This document shows, one piece after another, positions 9,346-17,513 of a DNA stretch of 64,000 nucleotides. The position numbers and the translations under genes are program-made. The first letter of the stretch is position 1, and every line of letters starts with the position of its first letter. Source of the stretch: Oscillospiraceae bacterium (GTDB lineage Bacteria; Bacillota; Clostridia; Oscillospirales; Ruminococcaceae); NCBI GenBank assembly GCA_018110985.1, contig JAGAWT010000028.1:27892-91891 (forward strand). The letters run 5' to 3'. The notes under the pieces were generated by a model. The model was given only the letters and a program-made list of their open reading frames with translations, made no database searches and had not been told where the DNA came from.

Positions 9346-9945
9346 TCAGCGGCTGTCGGAGCTGTCGGTCTTGATGTAGAGTACAGGCGTTTCAAAATCG
9401 GCAGATCCCATTATCCTGTCGGCTTCTTCTCTTTTCTTCCTGTTTTCCTTTGCCTTGCGTTTTATATAGACCATAGCACCGCATACACTGAGTACAAGGC
9501 TCAGCATGGGAGCGATGTACATAGAGTAGCGCATAAACGGAATGACAATGTTTATAATTATCCATATAGGGAGCCATGCGGCAAGCACTGCAATTATAAC
9601 CTTAACATAGCTTACTCCGTCCTCGTCACGGGGATAATCCGCCCATGGCTGAGTTTTGTGGCAGTGTTTGCATATTATTCCCTTGTCACGGAGAAATGTG
9701 TCCATGAACCTGTGCTCTCTGAGGGCACCAGCCGTACCGTTGACGGAGTTCCTCAGATCTCTGTCGGCTCTGTATCTCGCACGGGACGGGGCGCTGTCTT
9801 CCTTAAAGCCGTAGGGGGCTGTTTCGGTGACCTTTGTTTTAAACTTCCCTCTGTAAAAATTTTCCGTACCGCAGAAAGGACACTTGAACCCGACACCGTA
9901 ATTTACCTCTGATTCGGAGGTGAAATCCTTCTGATAGTATAACAT
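9346..9945 (-). CDS. zinc-ribbon membrane protein, tandem paralogue 1
   Basis: 199 residues with the same plan as the downstream paralogue: FKCPFCGTENFY, CKHCHKTQPWADYPRD, two membrane helices, and ASADFETPVLYIKTDS at the C-terminus. The C-x2-C pairs suggest zinc binding; no enzyme motif is seen. The start region contains a 16-bp tandem duplication (9941-9971) that repeats both the weak AGG ribosome site and the start codon, the second copy being out of frame. Transcribed from the promoter at 10000-10028. Confidence 0.7.
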   Translation of the reverse strand: MLYYQKDFTSESEVNYGVGFKCPFCGTENFYRGKFKTKVTETAPYGFKEDSAPSRARYRADRDLRNSVNGTAGALREHRFMDTFLRDKGIICKHCHKTQPWADYPRDEDGVSYVKVIIAVLAAWLPIWIIINIVIPFMRYSMYIAPMLSLVLSVCGAMVYIKRKAKENRKKREEADRIMGSADFETPVLYIKTDSSDSR

Positions 9946-9971
9946 AGTCTTTACCTAACATAGTCTTTACC
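9941..9971. repeat. 16-bp tandem duplication over start codon
   Basis: AACATAGTCTTTACC occurs at 9941-9955 and 9957-9971; on the minus strand each copy holds an ATG and an AGG ribosome site. Confidence 0.9.
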
Positions 9972-9999
9972 GTATTTTGGAATTTATACAATATATATC

Positions 10000-10028
10000 A
10001 TATTAACATATGTTTTTCATGTTGTCAA
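10000..10028 (-). promoter_or_regulatory. sigma-A promoter of zinc-ribbon gene pair
   Basis: TTGACA-17-TAATAT on the minus strand, divergent from the phenylacetate-CoA ligase promoter. Confidence 0.8.
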
Positions 10029-10077
10029 CTATTCGGATAATAAACAGCTCTGCACAAAAATTTACACAAAATTTATG

Positions 10078-10106
10078 TTGATTTTTCCGAAAAACTGTGA
10101 TATACT
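10078..10106 (+). promoter_or_regulatory. sigma-A promoter of phenylacetate-CoA ligase gene
   Basis: TTGATT-17-TATACT on the plus strand, about 35 bases before the start. Confidence 0.8.
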
Positions 10107-10140
10107 CTTAAAGGATATTTTTTTGACGGAGGTAATCTGC

Positions 10141-11436
10141 ATGGCTTACTGGAATGAATCTGTAGAATGTATGTCTCGTGAGGATATGAAAGCCTTACAG
10201 AGTGAAAGACTTGTAAAACAGGTAAAGTATGTTTATGAAAACGTTCCTTATTATAAGGATCTTATGGACAAAAAGGGCGTGTCCCCCTCCGATATAAAGG
10301 ATGTGGACGACCTGAGCAAACTCCCCTTCCTTTCCAAGGCGGACCTGAGGGATGCCTATCCCTACGGTATGCTTGCCCGTCCTCTTTCCGACTGTGTGCG
10401 CATACAGTCCACATCGGGCACCACAGGCAGAAGAGTTGTGGCTTTCTATACCCAGAACGACATCGATATGTGGGAGAACTGCTGTGCAAGAGCCATAGTT
10501 GCGGCAGGAGGCACCAACGAGGATGTGTGCCAGGTATGCTACGGATACGGTCTGTTCACGGGCGGCCCCGGTCTCAACGGCGGTTCCCACAAGGTAGGCT
10601 GCCTTACCCTCCCCATGTCCTCCGGCAATACAAAGAGACAGATACAGTTCATGATGGATCTGAAGTCCACCATACTCTGCTGCACTCCCTCCTATGCTGC
10701 CTATCTGGGAGAGACCCTTTACGACATGGGCTACACCACCAACGACATACATCTTAAAGCAGGCATTTTCGGTGCAGAGCCCTGGACAGAGGAAATGCGC
10801 CGTTCCATCGAGAAGTCACTGGGGATAAAGGCTTATGATATCTACGGCCTTACGGAGACCAGCGGTCCGGGCGTTGCATTCGAGTGCTGCGAGCAGAACG
10901 GTATGCACATAAACGAGGATAATTTCATACCCGAGATCATAGACCCCGAAACAGGCGAGGTGCTTCCCGAGGGCACAGAGGGAGAACTGGTGTTCACCAG
11001 CATCACCAAGGAGGCGTTCCCTCTGCTGCGCTACCGCACCAGAGACCTTTGCGTGCTCACAAGGGGCAAGTGCTCCTGCGGGCGCACTCTCATAAAGATG
11101 TGCAAGCCCAAGGGTCGAAGCGACGACATGATGATAATCAGGGGCGTAAACGTGTTCCCCAGCCAGATAGAGACCGTTCTCATCGAAAAGGGCTACACTC
11201 CCAATTACCAGATATTCGTAGACCGTGTGAACAATGTGGACACTCTCGACATCAACTGCGAGGTGCCCGAGGGCGTTTCCGACTACGAGATACCCGAGAA
11301 GGAACATTCTCTTGCAAAGTCCATCAAGCATATGCTGGGCATCACTCCCAAGGTGCATCTTGTGCCTGCAAAGACCATAACCAGGAGCGAGGGCAAGGCA
11401 GTGAGGGTGATAGACAGGAGAAAGCTCATAGACTGA
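10141..11436 (+). CDS. paaK: phenylacetate-CoA ligase family protein
   Basis: Adenylate-forming enzyme of about 431 residues that joins an aryl acetate to CoA using ATP. Marks are SARLVKQVKYVYEN-like N-terminus, the AMP-binding loop STSGTTGRRV (residues about 88-97), YDIYGLTETSGPG and the hinge region YRTRDLC, plus MIIRGVNVFPSQIE. Start at 10141 with GGAGG eight bases upstream; an upstream ATG at 10075 lies inside the promoter. No phenylacetate degradation genes are near, so in an anaerobe it may salvage aryl acids or act like the indolepyruvate-linked ligases; the substrate is inferred from family only. Confidence 0.88.
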   Translation: MAYWNESVECMSREDMKALQSERLVKQVKYVYENVPYYKDLMDKKGVSPSDIKDVDDLSKLPFLSKADLRDAYPYGMLARPLSDCVRIQSTSGTTGRRVVAFYTQNDIDMWENCCARAIVAAGGTNEDVCQVCYGYGLFTGGPGLNGGSHKVGCLTLPMSSGNTKRQIQFMMDLKSTILCCTPSYAAYLGETLYDMGYTTNDIHLKAGIFGAEPWTEEMRRSIEKSLGIKAYDIYGLTETSGPGVAFECCEQNGMHINEDNFIPEIIDPETGEVLPEGTEGELVFTSITKEAFPLLRYRTRDLCVLTRGKCSCGRTLIKMCKPKGRSDDMMIIRGVNVFPSQIETVLIEKGYTPNYQIFVDRVNNVDTLDINCEVPEGVSDYEIPEKEHSLAKSIKHMLGITPKVHLVPAKTITRSEGKAVRVIDRRKLID

Positions 11437-11468
11437 TACAGTCGGCTCTGAAATTATTGATAATGTGA

Positions 11469-11497
11469 TTGACAAACCCGTTTTTTTGTGTTACAAT
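11469..11497 (+). promoter_or_regulatory. sigma-A promoter of surface protein-GH74 operon
   Basis: TTGACA-17-TACAAT, about 55 bases before the start at 11553. Confidence 0.85.
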
Positions 11498-11552
11498 TTA
11501 AATGGTATTCTGATGCCATTTGAAAGTACACAATTAAACGGGGGCGTTTTTT

Positions 11553-12359
11553 ATGAATAAAAAGACTTTTATCGTTTGTCTGGTAGTGTTTATTGCGTCC
11601 GCACTCCTGGCAGTTTCCGTCAGTGCCGAGGATCTGACGATAGATGTGTCCTCTGCGGTGGAATCCAACGGAAAATACGGGCAGTCCGTCAGGATAGATA
11701 CCCCGGAGCAGGATGAAAAATTCAGTGAAAATTTCGACCCCTGCACAATGACCAAGAACTCTGTGGTCATTGCGGAATATACCCTGAATGATGACTACGA
11801 CGGCAGTGTTTCTCCCGTTGAGCTCATTTTCCAGACATGGAAGGGCGGACCTCAGGAAAGGAACCCCCATGTGCTGAAGGAATGGAACAAGGTCACTCCC
11901 TATGAGTTCAACGCCACAAAGGCTTATTTTTCCTATGATGACATAGTCGCTGCCTGGGGCGTGGAGGACTTTTCCACCTGCTATGCGGTCTATATAGGGG
12001 ATACGGGCTATCGTGTGACCGTCACATCCATGAAGGTGACGGAGATAGACCCTTCAAAGTCGTTCCTGCTGGCAAACAGCGGTGCAGCGGAGGACAGCGG
12101 CGAGGAAGAGGCGCAGGAGACGGAAGCCTCCGTAGTGACCGAAGCAGTCACTACCTATGAAACGGGCAAGACCACTCTCGGCACCGCCGCAGAGACAAAA
12201 GCCACCGCAGACCCTGCCGAACAGGCGAGAAGGATAGCTGAGGCAGCGCCCAAGACAGGATCGGGTGCGGGCATCGTGATAGCCGTGATAATAGTTGCGG
12301 TCATTGCCGGAGGCGGCGCAGGCGTTTATATATGGCTGAAAAGGAACGGCAGGATATGA
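11553..12359 (+). CDS. secreted, sortase-type or membrane-anchored surface protein
   Basis: 268 residues: signal peptide (MNKKTFIVCLVVFIASALL, cut near VSA-ED), a beta-rich region (about 26-165) with an ELIFQTWKGGP segment suggestive of a carbohydrate-binding fold, a Thr/Glu/Ala linker, then APKTGSG, a Gly/Val/Ile-rich membrane helix and KRNGRI. APKTG resembles an LPXTG sorting signal. The last bases overlap the start of the GH74 gene as ATGA, so the two products are probably made together; a role in holding or assisting xyloglucan breakdown at the cell surface is inference from that coupling. Confidence 0.7.
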   Translation: MNKKTFIVCLVVFIASALLAVSVSAEDLTIDVSSAVESNGKYGQSVRIDTPEQDEKFSENFDPCTMTKNSVVIAEYTLNDDYDGSVSPVELIFQTWKGGPQERNPHVLKEWNKVTPYEFNATKAYFSYDDIVAAWGVEDFSTCYAVYIGDTGYRVTVTSMKVTEIDPSKSFLLANSGAAEDSGEEEAQETEASVVTEAVTTYETGKTTLGTAAETKATADPAEQARRIAEAAPKTGSGAGIVIAVIIVAVIAGGGAGVYIWLKRNGRI

Positions 12360-14551
12360 AAAGATCGGCAGGGATTCTGGCAGTCCTTTCCTGTCTGGCA
12401 CTGCTTTCCTCATGCGGGAGCAATGCGGGCGGCGGAGACACTTCTCCTGCCGCAGTGACGGAGACCACCGCAGAGGTGCAGGGCACAGGCTGGAGCTACG
12501 GACAGGTGAACATAGGCGGCGGCGGGTTTGTGACGGGTATCATAAGCACGTCAGAGCCGGGGCTTTTCTACGCAAGGACGGACGTGGGCGGCGCTTACAG
12601 ATGGGACAAGGAGAAGTCTGCATGGAAGCCCCTCAGCCTTGACATCTCCAAGGAAGATGTGGGACTTCTGGGCATAGACGGCATAGCCTGTGACCCTTCA
12701 AACGCCGCAAACCTCTATATGATAGCGGGTACATCCTACTTCAGCGGCGGAAAGACCTGTGTGCTCGTTTCCCATGACTACGGGGAGCATTTTGACAGGG
12801 TGGATGTTTCCGACCTTGTAAAGGTACACGGCAACGGCATGGGCAGAGGTAACGGCGAAAGGATAGCTGTTGACCCCTCCGACCCGGATCGCATACTCAT
12901 AGGCGGCAGGACAGGCGGCATGATACTCTCCGAGGACGGGGGAAAGACTTTCTCTCCCGTTGATTTTCCCGTCACCTCCACCGCAAACGAGAACGGCATC
13001 AACATCATCCTTTTCGACCCCAATGACCCGGAGACCGTTTATGCGGGAGTGTCACGGAGCAAAGAGGACAATGTGTTCGTCTCCCATGACGGGGGGAACA
13101 CATGGGAGCCACACCCCCTCCTGAACGACGACATCAGGAAATATATGCCCTGCCGCTTTGACATAGACAGCAAGGGCAGGCTTTATATAAGCTGCGGCAA
13201 CAATGAGGGTCCCTGGAATTCCATGACAGGCCAGCTTTTCAGGCTGGACGGGGCTGCGGGCACGGCGGAGGGCATTTCCCCCGACAAGTGTACCATAGGT
13301 GATATAGTTATAGATCCGTCGGATGACAACAGGATAGTCCTTGTTTCTTCCGAGGTGTGGGAGCAGCAGCCCAACGGAGGCTACGGGGATATCTTCTTCC
13401 GCAGCACGGACGGCGGCGAAAGCTGGCAGGAGATAACTCCCGACAAGTACACCATGAGCGTGGGCGAATGTCCCTGGATAGAGGGATCGGCGTTCCACTG
13501 GTGTTCGTGCCTTGCCATGGACAGCGGAGACCCGGATAAGATACTTGTGAATTCCGGAAACGGTATTTTTGCCTGTGATGACATATGGGGCGAAAAGCCG
13601 GAGATATACTTCGATGCAAATGGCATAGAGGAAACTGTGCCTCTCGACCTTATTTCCTATGAGGGTTTTCCCCTTGTGAGCGCCATAGGCGACTATGACG
13701 GCTATGTACACGAGGACATCTTTTCCCCCGCAGTGCGCCACACCGCACAGGTGGGCTCGGTCTCAAGCATCTCCGTTGCCTTTAAGAACAGGGATGTCTG
13801 GGCAAAGGCAGGGACGGATCAGAACAAGCTGACCCTGCTTGTGTCTGGGGACGGGGGACAGAGCTGGGACAGCATCACCGCCTCTCCGGAGGAAGGAAAG
13901 GTGCTTTACGGAGGCAGTGTGGCACTGACCGCCGACGGAAGCTCCCTTATATGGAGCCCGGAAAACTCTATGAAGGTCTACCGCAGCGAAGACATGGGGA
14001 AAAGCTGGGAGCCCTGCACCGGCATAGTGGGCAGCGGCGGCTGCTATGTGATAGGGGACAATGTGGATGAAAACATTGTCTATGCCAGCAGCAAGGGCGT
14101 TTTCTATGTCAGCCGTGACAAGGGCAGGAGCTTCAGGCGTGCCTACGATACCTCGGGAAAGTACAAGAGGCTTGCTGTATCTCCCACAGAGAGCGGAAAG
14201 GTCTACATCCCCGCAGGCGGCATGGGACTTCTTATGACCTCGGATGCGGGAGAGAACATCAGCCTTGTGAAGGGGCTCAAATACTGTGAAGCCGTTGGAC
14301 TGGGAAAGCCCAAAAACGAGGGCAGTCCCTATGTTATCTATGTGTGGGGCACTCCCGCAGACGGCGGCGCAGAGGGCATCTACATGAGCGAGGATGACGG
14401 AGCCTCATGGAGCCGTGTGAACGACGACCTTCACGCCTTCGGCGGCACCGGCAACGGTGAGTTTATAGTGGGCGACATGAATGTTTACGGCAGGGTGTAT
14501 ATGTCCACCGTAGGTCTGGGTATCGCCTACTGCGATAAAGATGAAAAGTAA
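12356..14551 (+). CDS. GH74 xyloglucanase, lipoprotein
   Basis: About 731 residues. A lipoprotein signal ends in LLSSC with the acylated Cys at residue 20, so the enzyme is held on the outer face of the membrane. The N-terminal GH74 signature VNIGGGGFVTGI...ARTDVGGAYRW contains one catalytic Asp (about residue 76); AIGDYDGY near residue 446 carries the likely second Asp. Many SxDGGxTW-type BNR repeats (SHDGGNTWEP, STDGGESWQE, SGDGGQSWDS, SEDDGASWSR) form the two seven-bladed propellers. GH74 enzymes cut xyloglucan backbones. No dockerin or CBM is attached. The start at 12356 overlaps the previous stop as ATGA. Confidence 0.92.
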   Translation: MKRSAGILAVLSCLALLSSCGSNAGGGDTSPAAVTETTAEVQGTGWSYGQVNIGGGGFVTGIISTSEPGLFYARTDVGGAYRWDKEKSAWKPLSLDISKEDVGLLGIDGIACDPSNAANLYMIAGTSYFSGGKTCVLVSHDYGEHFDRVDVSDLVKVHGNGMGRGNGERIAVDPSDPDRILIGGRTGGMILSEDGGKTFSPVDFPVTSTANENGINIILFDPNDPETVYAGVSRSKEDNVFVSHDGGNTWEPHPLLNDDIRKYMPCRFDIDSKGRLYISCGNNEGPWNSMTGQLFRLDGAAGTAEGISPDKCTIGDIVIDPSDDNRIVLVSSEVWEQQPNGGYGDIFFRSTDGGESWQEITPDKYTMSVGECPWIEGSAFHWCSCLAMDSGDPDKILVNSGNGIFACDDIWGEKPEIYFDANGIEETVPLDLISYEGFPLVSAIGDYDGYVHEDIFSPAVRHTAQVGSVSSISVAFKNRDVWAKAGTDQNKLTLLVSGDGGQSWDSITASPEEGKVLYGGSVALTADGSSLIWSPENSMKVYRSEDMGKSWEPCTGIVGSGGCYVIGDNVDENIVYASSKGVFYVSRDKGRSFRRAYDTSGKYKRLAVSPTESGKVYIPAGGMGLLMTSDAGENISLVKGLKYCEAVGLGKPKNEGSPYVIYVWGTPADGGAEGIYMSEDDGASWSRVNDDLHAFGGTGNGEFIVGDMNVYGRVYMSTVGLGIAYCDKDEK

Positions 14552-14580
14552 AAGTTGCTTAATTGTAAATTTACTTTTTT
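14546..14580 (+). terminator. terminator after GH74 gene
   Basis: AAGTAAA / TTTACTT stem followed by TTTTTT, overlapping the last codons of the GH74 gene. Confidence 0.75.
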
Positions 14581-14595
14581 GGTGACCGTAACACC

Positions 14596-14624
14596 TTGAC
14601 AGCCATTATTTGCAATGGTATAAT
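14596..14624 (+). promoter_or_regulatory. sigma-A promoter of membrane-protein gene
   Basis: Perfect TTGACA-17-TATAAT. I found no other clear promoter before the T-box leader, so this may also feed the thrS operon. Confidence 0.85.
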
Positions 14625-14662
14625 GGATATTTGTAAAGTAATATGAAAAGAAGGTCGGACCT

Positions 14663-15427
14663 ATGAAAATAAAGAAAAGATTCATTGTGCTGTGCATAGT
14701 TCTTTCGGTTGCGGCTCTTGCCATAAGCGTGGCGATGTTCTATTTCGAGATGGGGCTTGCACATTTTTCCAAGCTGGACAAGGTCATCACCGGCACATGG
14801 AAGCAGACCTCCTCTGCCGACCCTGCCTACGGCAACACCAACACCAACTACATAGTTACGAAGATAAGGACACTTTCCGAAGCACGGAAGGAATCTCAGA
14901 GCGATCCCACAAGGGGGGAGGTCGCCAGCTTCCCCTATCTCGGAACGGTGAGGGTGTGCGACGGCAAGTACAAGGCATACGGACAGGATGTTTACGGAAA
15001 CAACTTCGTCATTTACGGTGACCCCCGCAACAGCACCGATAAGGAAAACGACAAAACAAACGAGGGGAAGGTAAGGGAATTCGGCTTCGGATCCAGAACG
15101 AGCGTTTACTACAAGCCGGACGATCCGAGAAGGACCGCAACAAGAGTCGGCTATACTCAGTATATCGTGCTCATTGCCGTTCTTGTGGTGCTTGCCATAG
15201 GTCTTGTGGTACTTGCGAAGTTCATAAACGAAAAGCTGAAGGAAAGCACCTTTGATGAATCTCCCGTTACCATAATGGATATTCCTGCGCTGGTCGTTAT
15301 CATCGGCATCATACTGGGATTCCTTTCGGGTCTCTTTATAGGGAACATCAGTGTGGGCGCAGATTACACCGTCATCAACCAGAATATCGCAAACCTTTAT
15401 GAGACAGGTGAGATAAGCGTCACCTGA
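14663..15427 (+). CDS. membrane protein of unknown function
   Basis: Not recognised. 254 residues: N-terminal membrane helix (about 7-28), an extracellular region of about 130 residues that reads like a small-molecule or wall-facing domain (VRVCDGKYKAYGQDVYGNNF), then two C-terminal membrane helices (about 170-190 and 212-235). The general layout recalls DUF3592-type envelope proteins. AGAAGG precedes the ATG. It stands between a strong promoter and the T-box leader of the thrS operon. Confidence 0.65.
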   Translation: MKIKKRFIVLCIVLSVAALAISVAMFYFEMGLAHFSKLDKVITGTWKQTSSADPAYGNTNTNYIVTKIRTLSEARKESQSDPTRGEVASFPYLGTVRVCDGKYKAYGQDVYGNNFVIYGDPRNSTDKENDKTNEGKVREFGFGSRTSVYYKPDDPRRTATRVGYTQYIVLIAVLVVLAIGLVVLAKFINEKLKESTFDESPVTIMDIPALVVIIGIILGFLSGLFIGNISVGADYTVINQNIANLYETGEISVT

Positions 15428-15429
15428 CA

Positions 15430-15700
15430 CCTCACAGGATCCCTGTTGTTCTTATGCTGCCTTCCGGCGGAAGCTGAGTCTTGCGGAAAGCGCAGTATCA
15501 TCACCCTTACAGAGAGCCGCCTTGGCTGAGATGGCGGCAGGGTCGGGATAAAGGGTACCGCCTGTGTTGTAATCCGCCGTAATGGGCGGCGCATTCCTCC
15601 GTTAAAGGGAAAAGAGGGCGGGGCGACCCGCCGAATTCGGGTGGAACCACGGTATGATATCGTCCCGTACAGTATTACTGCTGTACGGGCTTTTATTTTT
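15430..15700 (+). promoter_or_regulatory. T-box leader, predicted threonine specific
   Basis: The conserved T-box core GGGTGGAACCAC is at 15639-15650, followed by an intrinsic terminator (CCCGTACAG / CTGTACGGG, 15664-15689, then T-run). Stem I is visible: AGAGAGCCGCC pairs with GGCGGC, ACCCTT (15503-15508) pairs with AAGGGT (15551-15556), and the next three bases, ACC at 15557-15559, sit where the specifier codon belongs; ACC is a threonine codon. The TGGA bulge would pair with a tRNA whose discriminator is U, as tRNA-Thr often has in Firmicutes. It should raise transcription of the thrS operon when uncharged tRNA-Thr accumulates. Confidence 0.9.
15664..15700 (+). terminator. T-box attenuator terminator
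   Basis: Nine-bp stem CCCGTACAG / CTGTACGGG with TTTTATTTTT. The start codon of the next gene is only six bases beyond the T-run. Confidence 0.9.
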
Positions 15701-15705
15701 GAACT

Positions 15706-16860
15706 ATGGATATAAAAAAGCTTTATGATGAAATGTGTTCCCTTGCGGTCTTCAGGGGGATAAGAGAATTAAAGACCATGGATTCCCTTATGCGGCTGCT
15801 AAAGGAGCCTACCTACGAAAATGCGGGGGAATTTGCCGCAAACCTTTACAGACACAGCGCCGATCTGACCGGCTATGTCTCAAAGGCGGTGTCCGAGAAT
15901 GAAAACGAGTATTTGAGGCGGCTGGCTGTCCGCAGGGAGGTGCCTGCGCCTATGGAAAGGTCGGTGGAAAGAGAGCTCCTTATCCTTGAAAGGCTCTCCT
16001 TACTGCGGCCGGAGGATATCCCTCTTGAAGGTATCGCCGGGTGGGATACGGATAAGGCGGATTTCCGCTCCATGTACCGTGAAAGGGTGGAAAAGCTGTT
16101 TACAAAGGGCTTTGGCATCTACTCAAAGCACACTGCGTTCATGCTCAAGGGGGATGATATAGTCCCCGTACTGACACCCGATCCCCAAAGGCTCTCCGAG
16201 CTCCATTCCTATGAGCTGCAAAGAAAGCAGGTTGTGGATAATACTCTGGCGCTCATAAACGGGCTGCCCGCCGCAAATGCCCTTCTTTACGGGGATGCGG
16301 GAACAGGCAAATCCTCCACGGTGAAGGCTGTGGTGAATGAGTTTGCAGACAGGGGTCTGAGGCTCATAGAGATAAAGAAATCCCAGCTCACGCAGCTCCC
16401 TCTTGTAATGGAGCAGATAGTGGGAAATCCGCTGAAATTCATCATATTCATAGACGATCTTTCCTTTGCAACGGATGATGAGGACTTCGGGATGCTCAAA
16501 GCCGTTCTGGAGGGCTCTGTTTCCGCAAAGGCGGACAATGCGGTCATATATGCCACCTCAAACAGGCGGCACCTTCTGAAGGAGCGCTTCGCCGACCGCA
16601 GCGGGGACGATGTACACGCAGGAGACACAAGACAGGAGCAGGCTTCCCTGTCGGAACGCTTTGGACTGAGGGTCACCTTCCTGAAGCCTGACAAGCAGGT
16701 ATACCTTGAGATAGTCGAGGAACTGGCAAAGCAGTACGGCATCGACATTCCCCGTGAGGAGCTTTTTGCGGGAGCCGAAAGCTATGCCCTCAGGCGCTCT
16801 GGACGCAGCGGACGTGCCGCAAGGCATTATGTGGAATCCCTCAAAAGCGGCAGGATATAG
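15706..16860 (+). CDS. DUF815-family AAA+ ATPase
   Basis: 384 residues. The N-terminal helical part is family-typical; the ATPase part has Walker A GDAGTGKSS (residues about 196-204), Walker B FIIFIDDLSF (about 246-255), a sensor-1 ATSNRRHL and an arginine-rich stretch near SERFGLRV. DUF815 proteins are AAA+ ATPases whose substrate is not established. It is the first gene after the T-box, and no Shine-Dalgarno sequence lies between the attenuator and the ATG at 15706, so translation may be weak or initiation unusual. It is immediately followed by the next gene. Confidence 0.85.
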   Translation: MDIKKLYDEMCSLAVFRGIRELKTMDSLMRLLKEPTYENAGEFAANLYRHSADLTGYVSKAVSENENEYLRRLAVRREVPAPMERSVERELLILERLSLLRPEDIPLEGIAGWDTDKADFRSMYRERVEKLFTKGFGIYSKHTAFMLKGDDIVPVLTPDPQRLSELHSYELQRKQVVDNTLALINGLPAANALLYGDAGTGKSSTVKAVVNEFADRGLRLIEIKKSQLTQLPLVMEQIVGNPLKFIIFIDDLSFATDDEDFGMLKAVLEGSVSAKADNAVIYATSNRRHLLKERFADRSGDDVHAGDTRQEQASLSERFGLRVTFLKPDKQVYLEIVEELAKQYGIDIPREELFAGAESYALRRSGRSGRAARHYVESLKSGRI

Positions 16861-17499
16861 ATGAAAAAGGCAGGACTTTTCAGTGTATGCGCTGTCATAG
16901 GGATCGCCGAAGTGTTTATCCTGATCGTTATTTTCGTGATCCTGAGTGATATGGATCTCGGTTCATCCGAGTACCTTGTTTACGACGGAGAAGGCATAGA
17001 GTATATAAACACATTTGTGTCTGTGTGTGAGATACTTTGCGGTACTTTTCTCCTCACAGCACTGCCGCTTCTTATACTGTCCGTCATAGGCGCGGTCAGG
17101 GCGGAGGCGGGCCGGCTCGGCAGGGCCGTTATGGCGGCGGCTTCCGTTGTGATCGCAGCTACGGCGTCCGCTCTTTCCGTGGCGGATATATTTGCCGTAT
17201 CTGTCAATGATGAGTATTACCGCTATTCAAGGTACTATACCTTTGAAACGGACAGGGGTAAGATAGTCATAGGCGAATACTATTCCCCGGTGAATGACAG
17301 GATAGGGGCTTTCCGCATTACGGATGACAGCCACGCAGTATATCTGGGAGACGTGGAAAGCGACAACTACACGCCTCGCGGGAAGTACACGGTATCCGCA
17401 GAGGGCGATGAGTTCATCATCAGCTACCGTGAGACTGTAAGAGATACGGATACAGAGGAAAACTCACCTCTGATAACAACGAAATTCAAAATCCAGTGA
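16861..17499 (+). CDS. membrane protein of unknown function in thrS operon
   Basis: Not recognised. 212 residues with three membrane segments (about 7-30, 52-76 and 83-107) and a C-terminal extracellular beta-rich region of about 100 residues (FETDRGKIVIGEYYSPVNDR...). The ATG directly follows the TAG of the ATPase gene, with GGCAGGAT upstream inside that gene. It lies 14 bases before thrS and so belongs to the T-box operon. Confidence 0.65.
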   Translation: MKKAGLFSVCAVIGIAEVFILIVIFVILSDMDLGSSEYLVYDGEGIEYINTFVSVCEILCGTFLLTALPLLILSVIGAVRAEAGRLGRAVMAAASVVIAATASALSVADIFAVSVNDEYYRYSRYYTFETDRGKIVIGEYYSPVNDRIGAFRITDDSHAVYLGDVESDNYTPRGKYTVSAEGDEFIISYRETVRDTDTEENSPLITTKFKIQ

Positions 17500-17513
17500 A
17501 AGGAAGAATAAAA

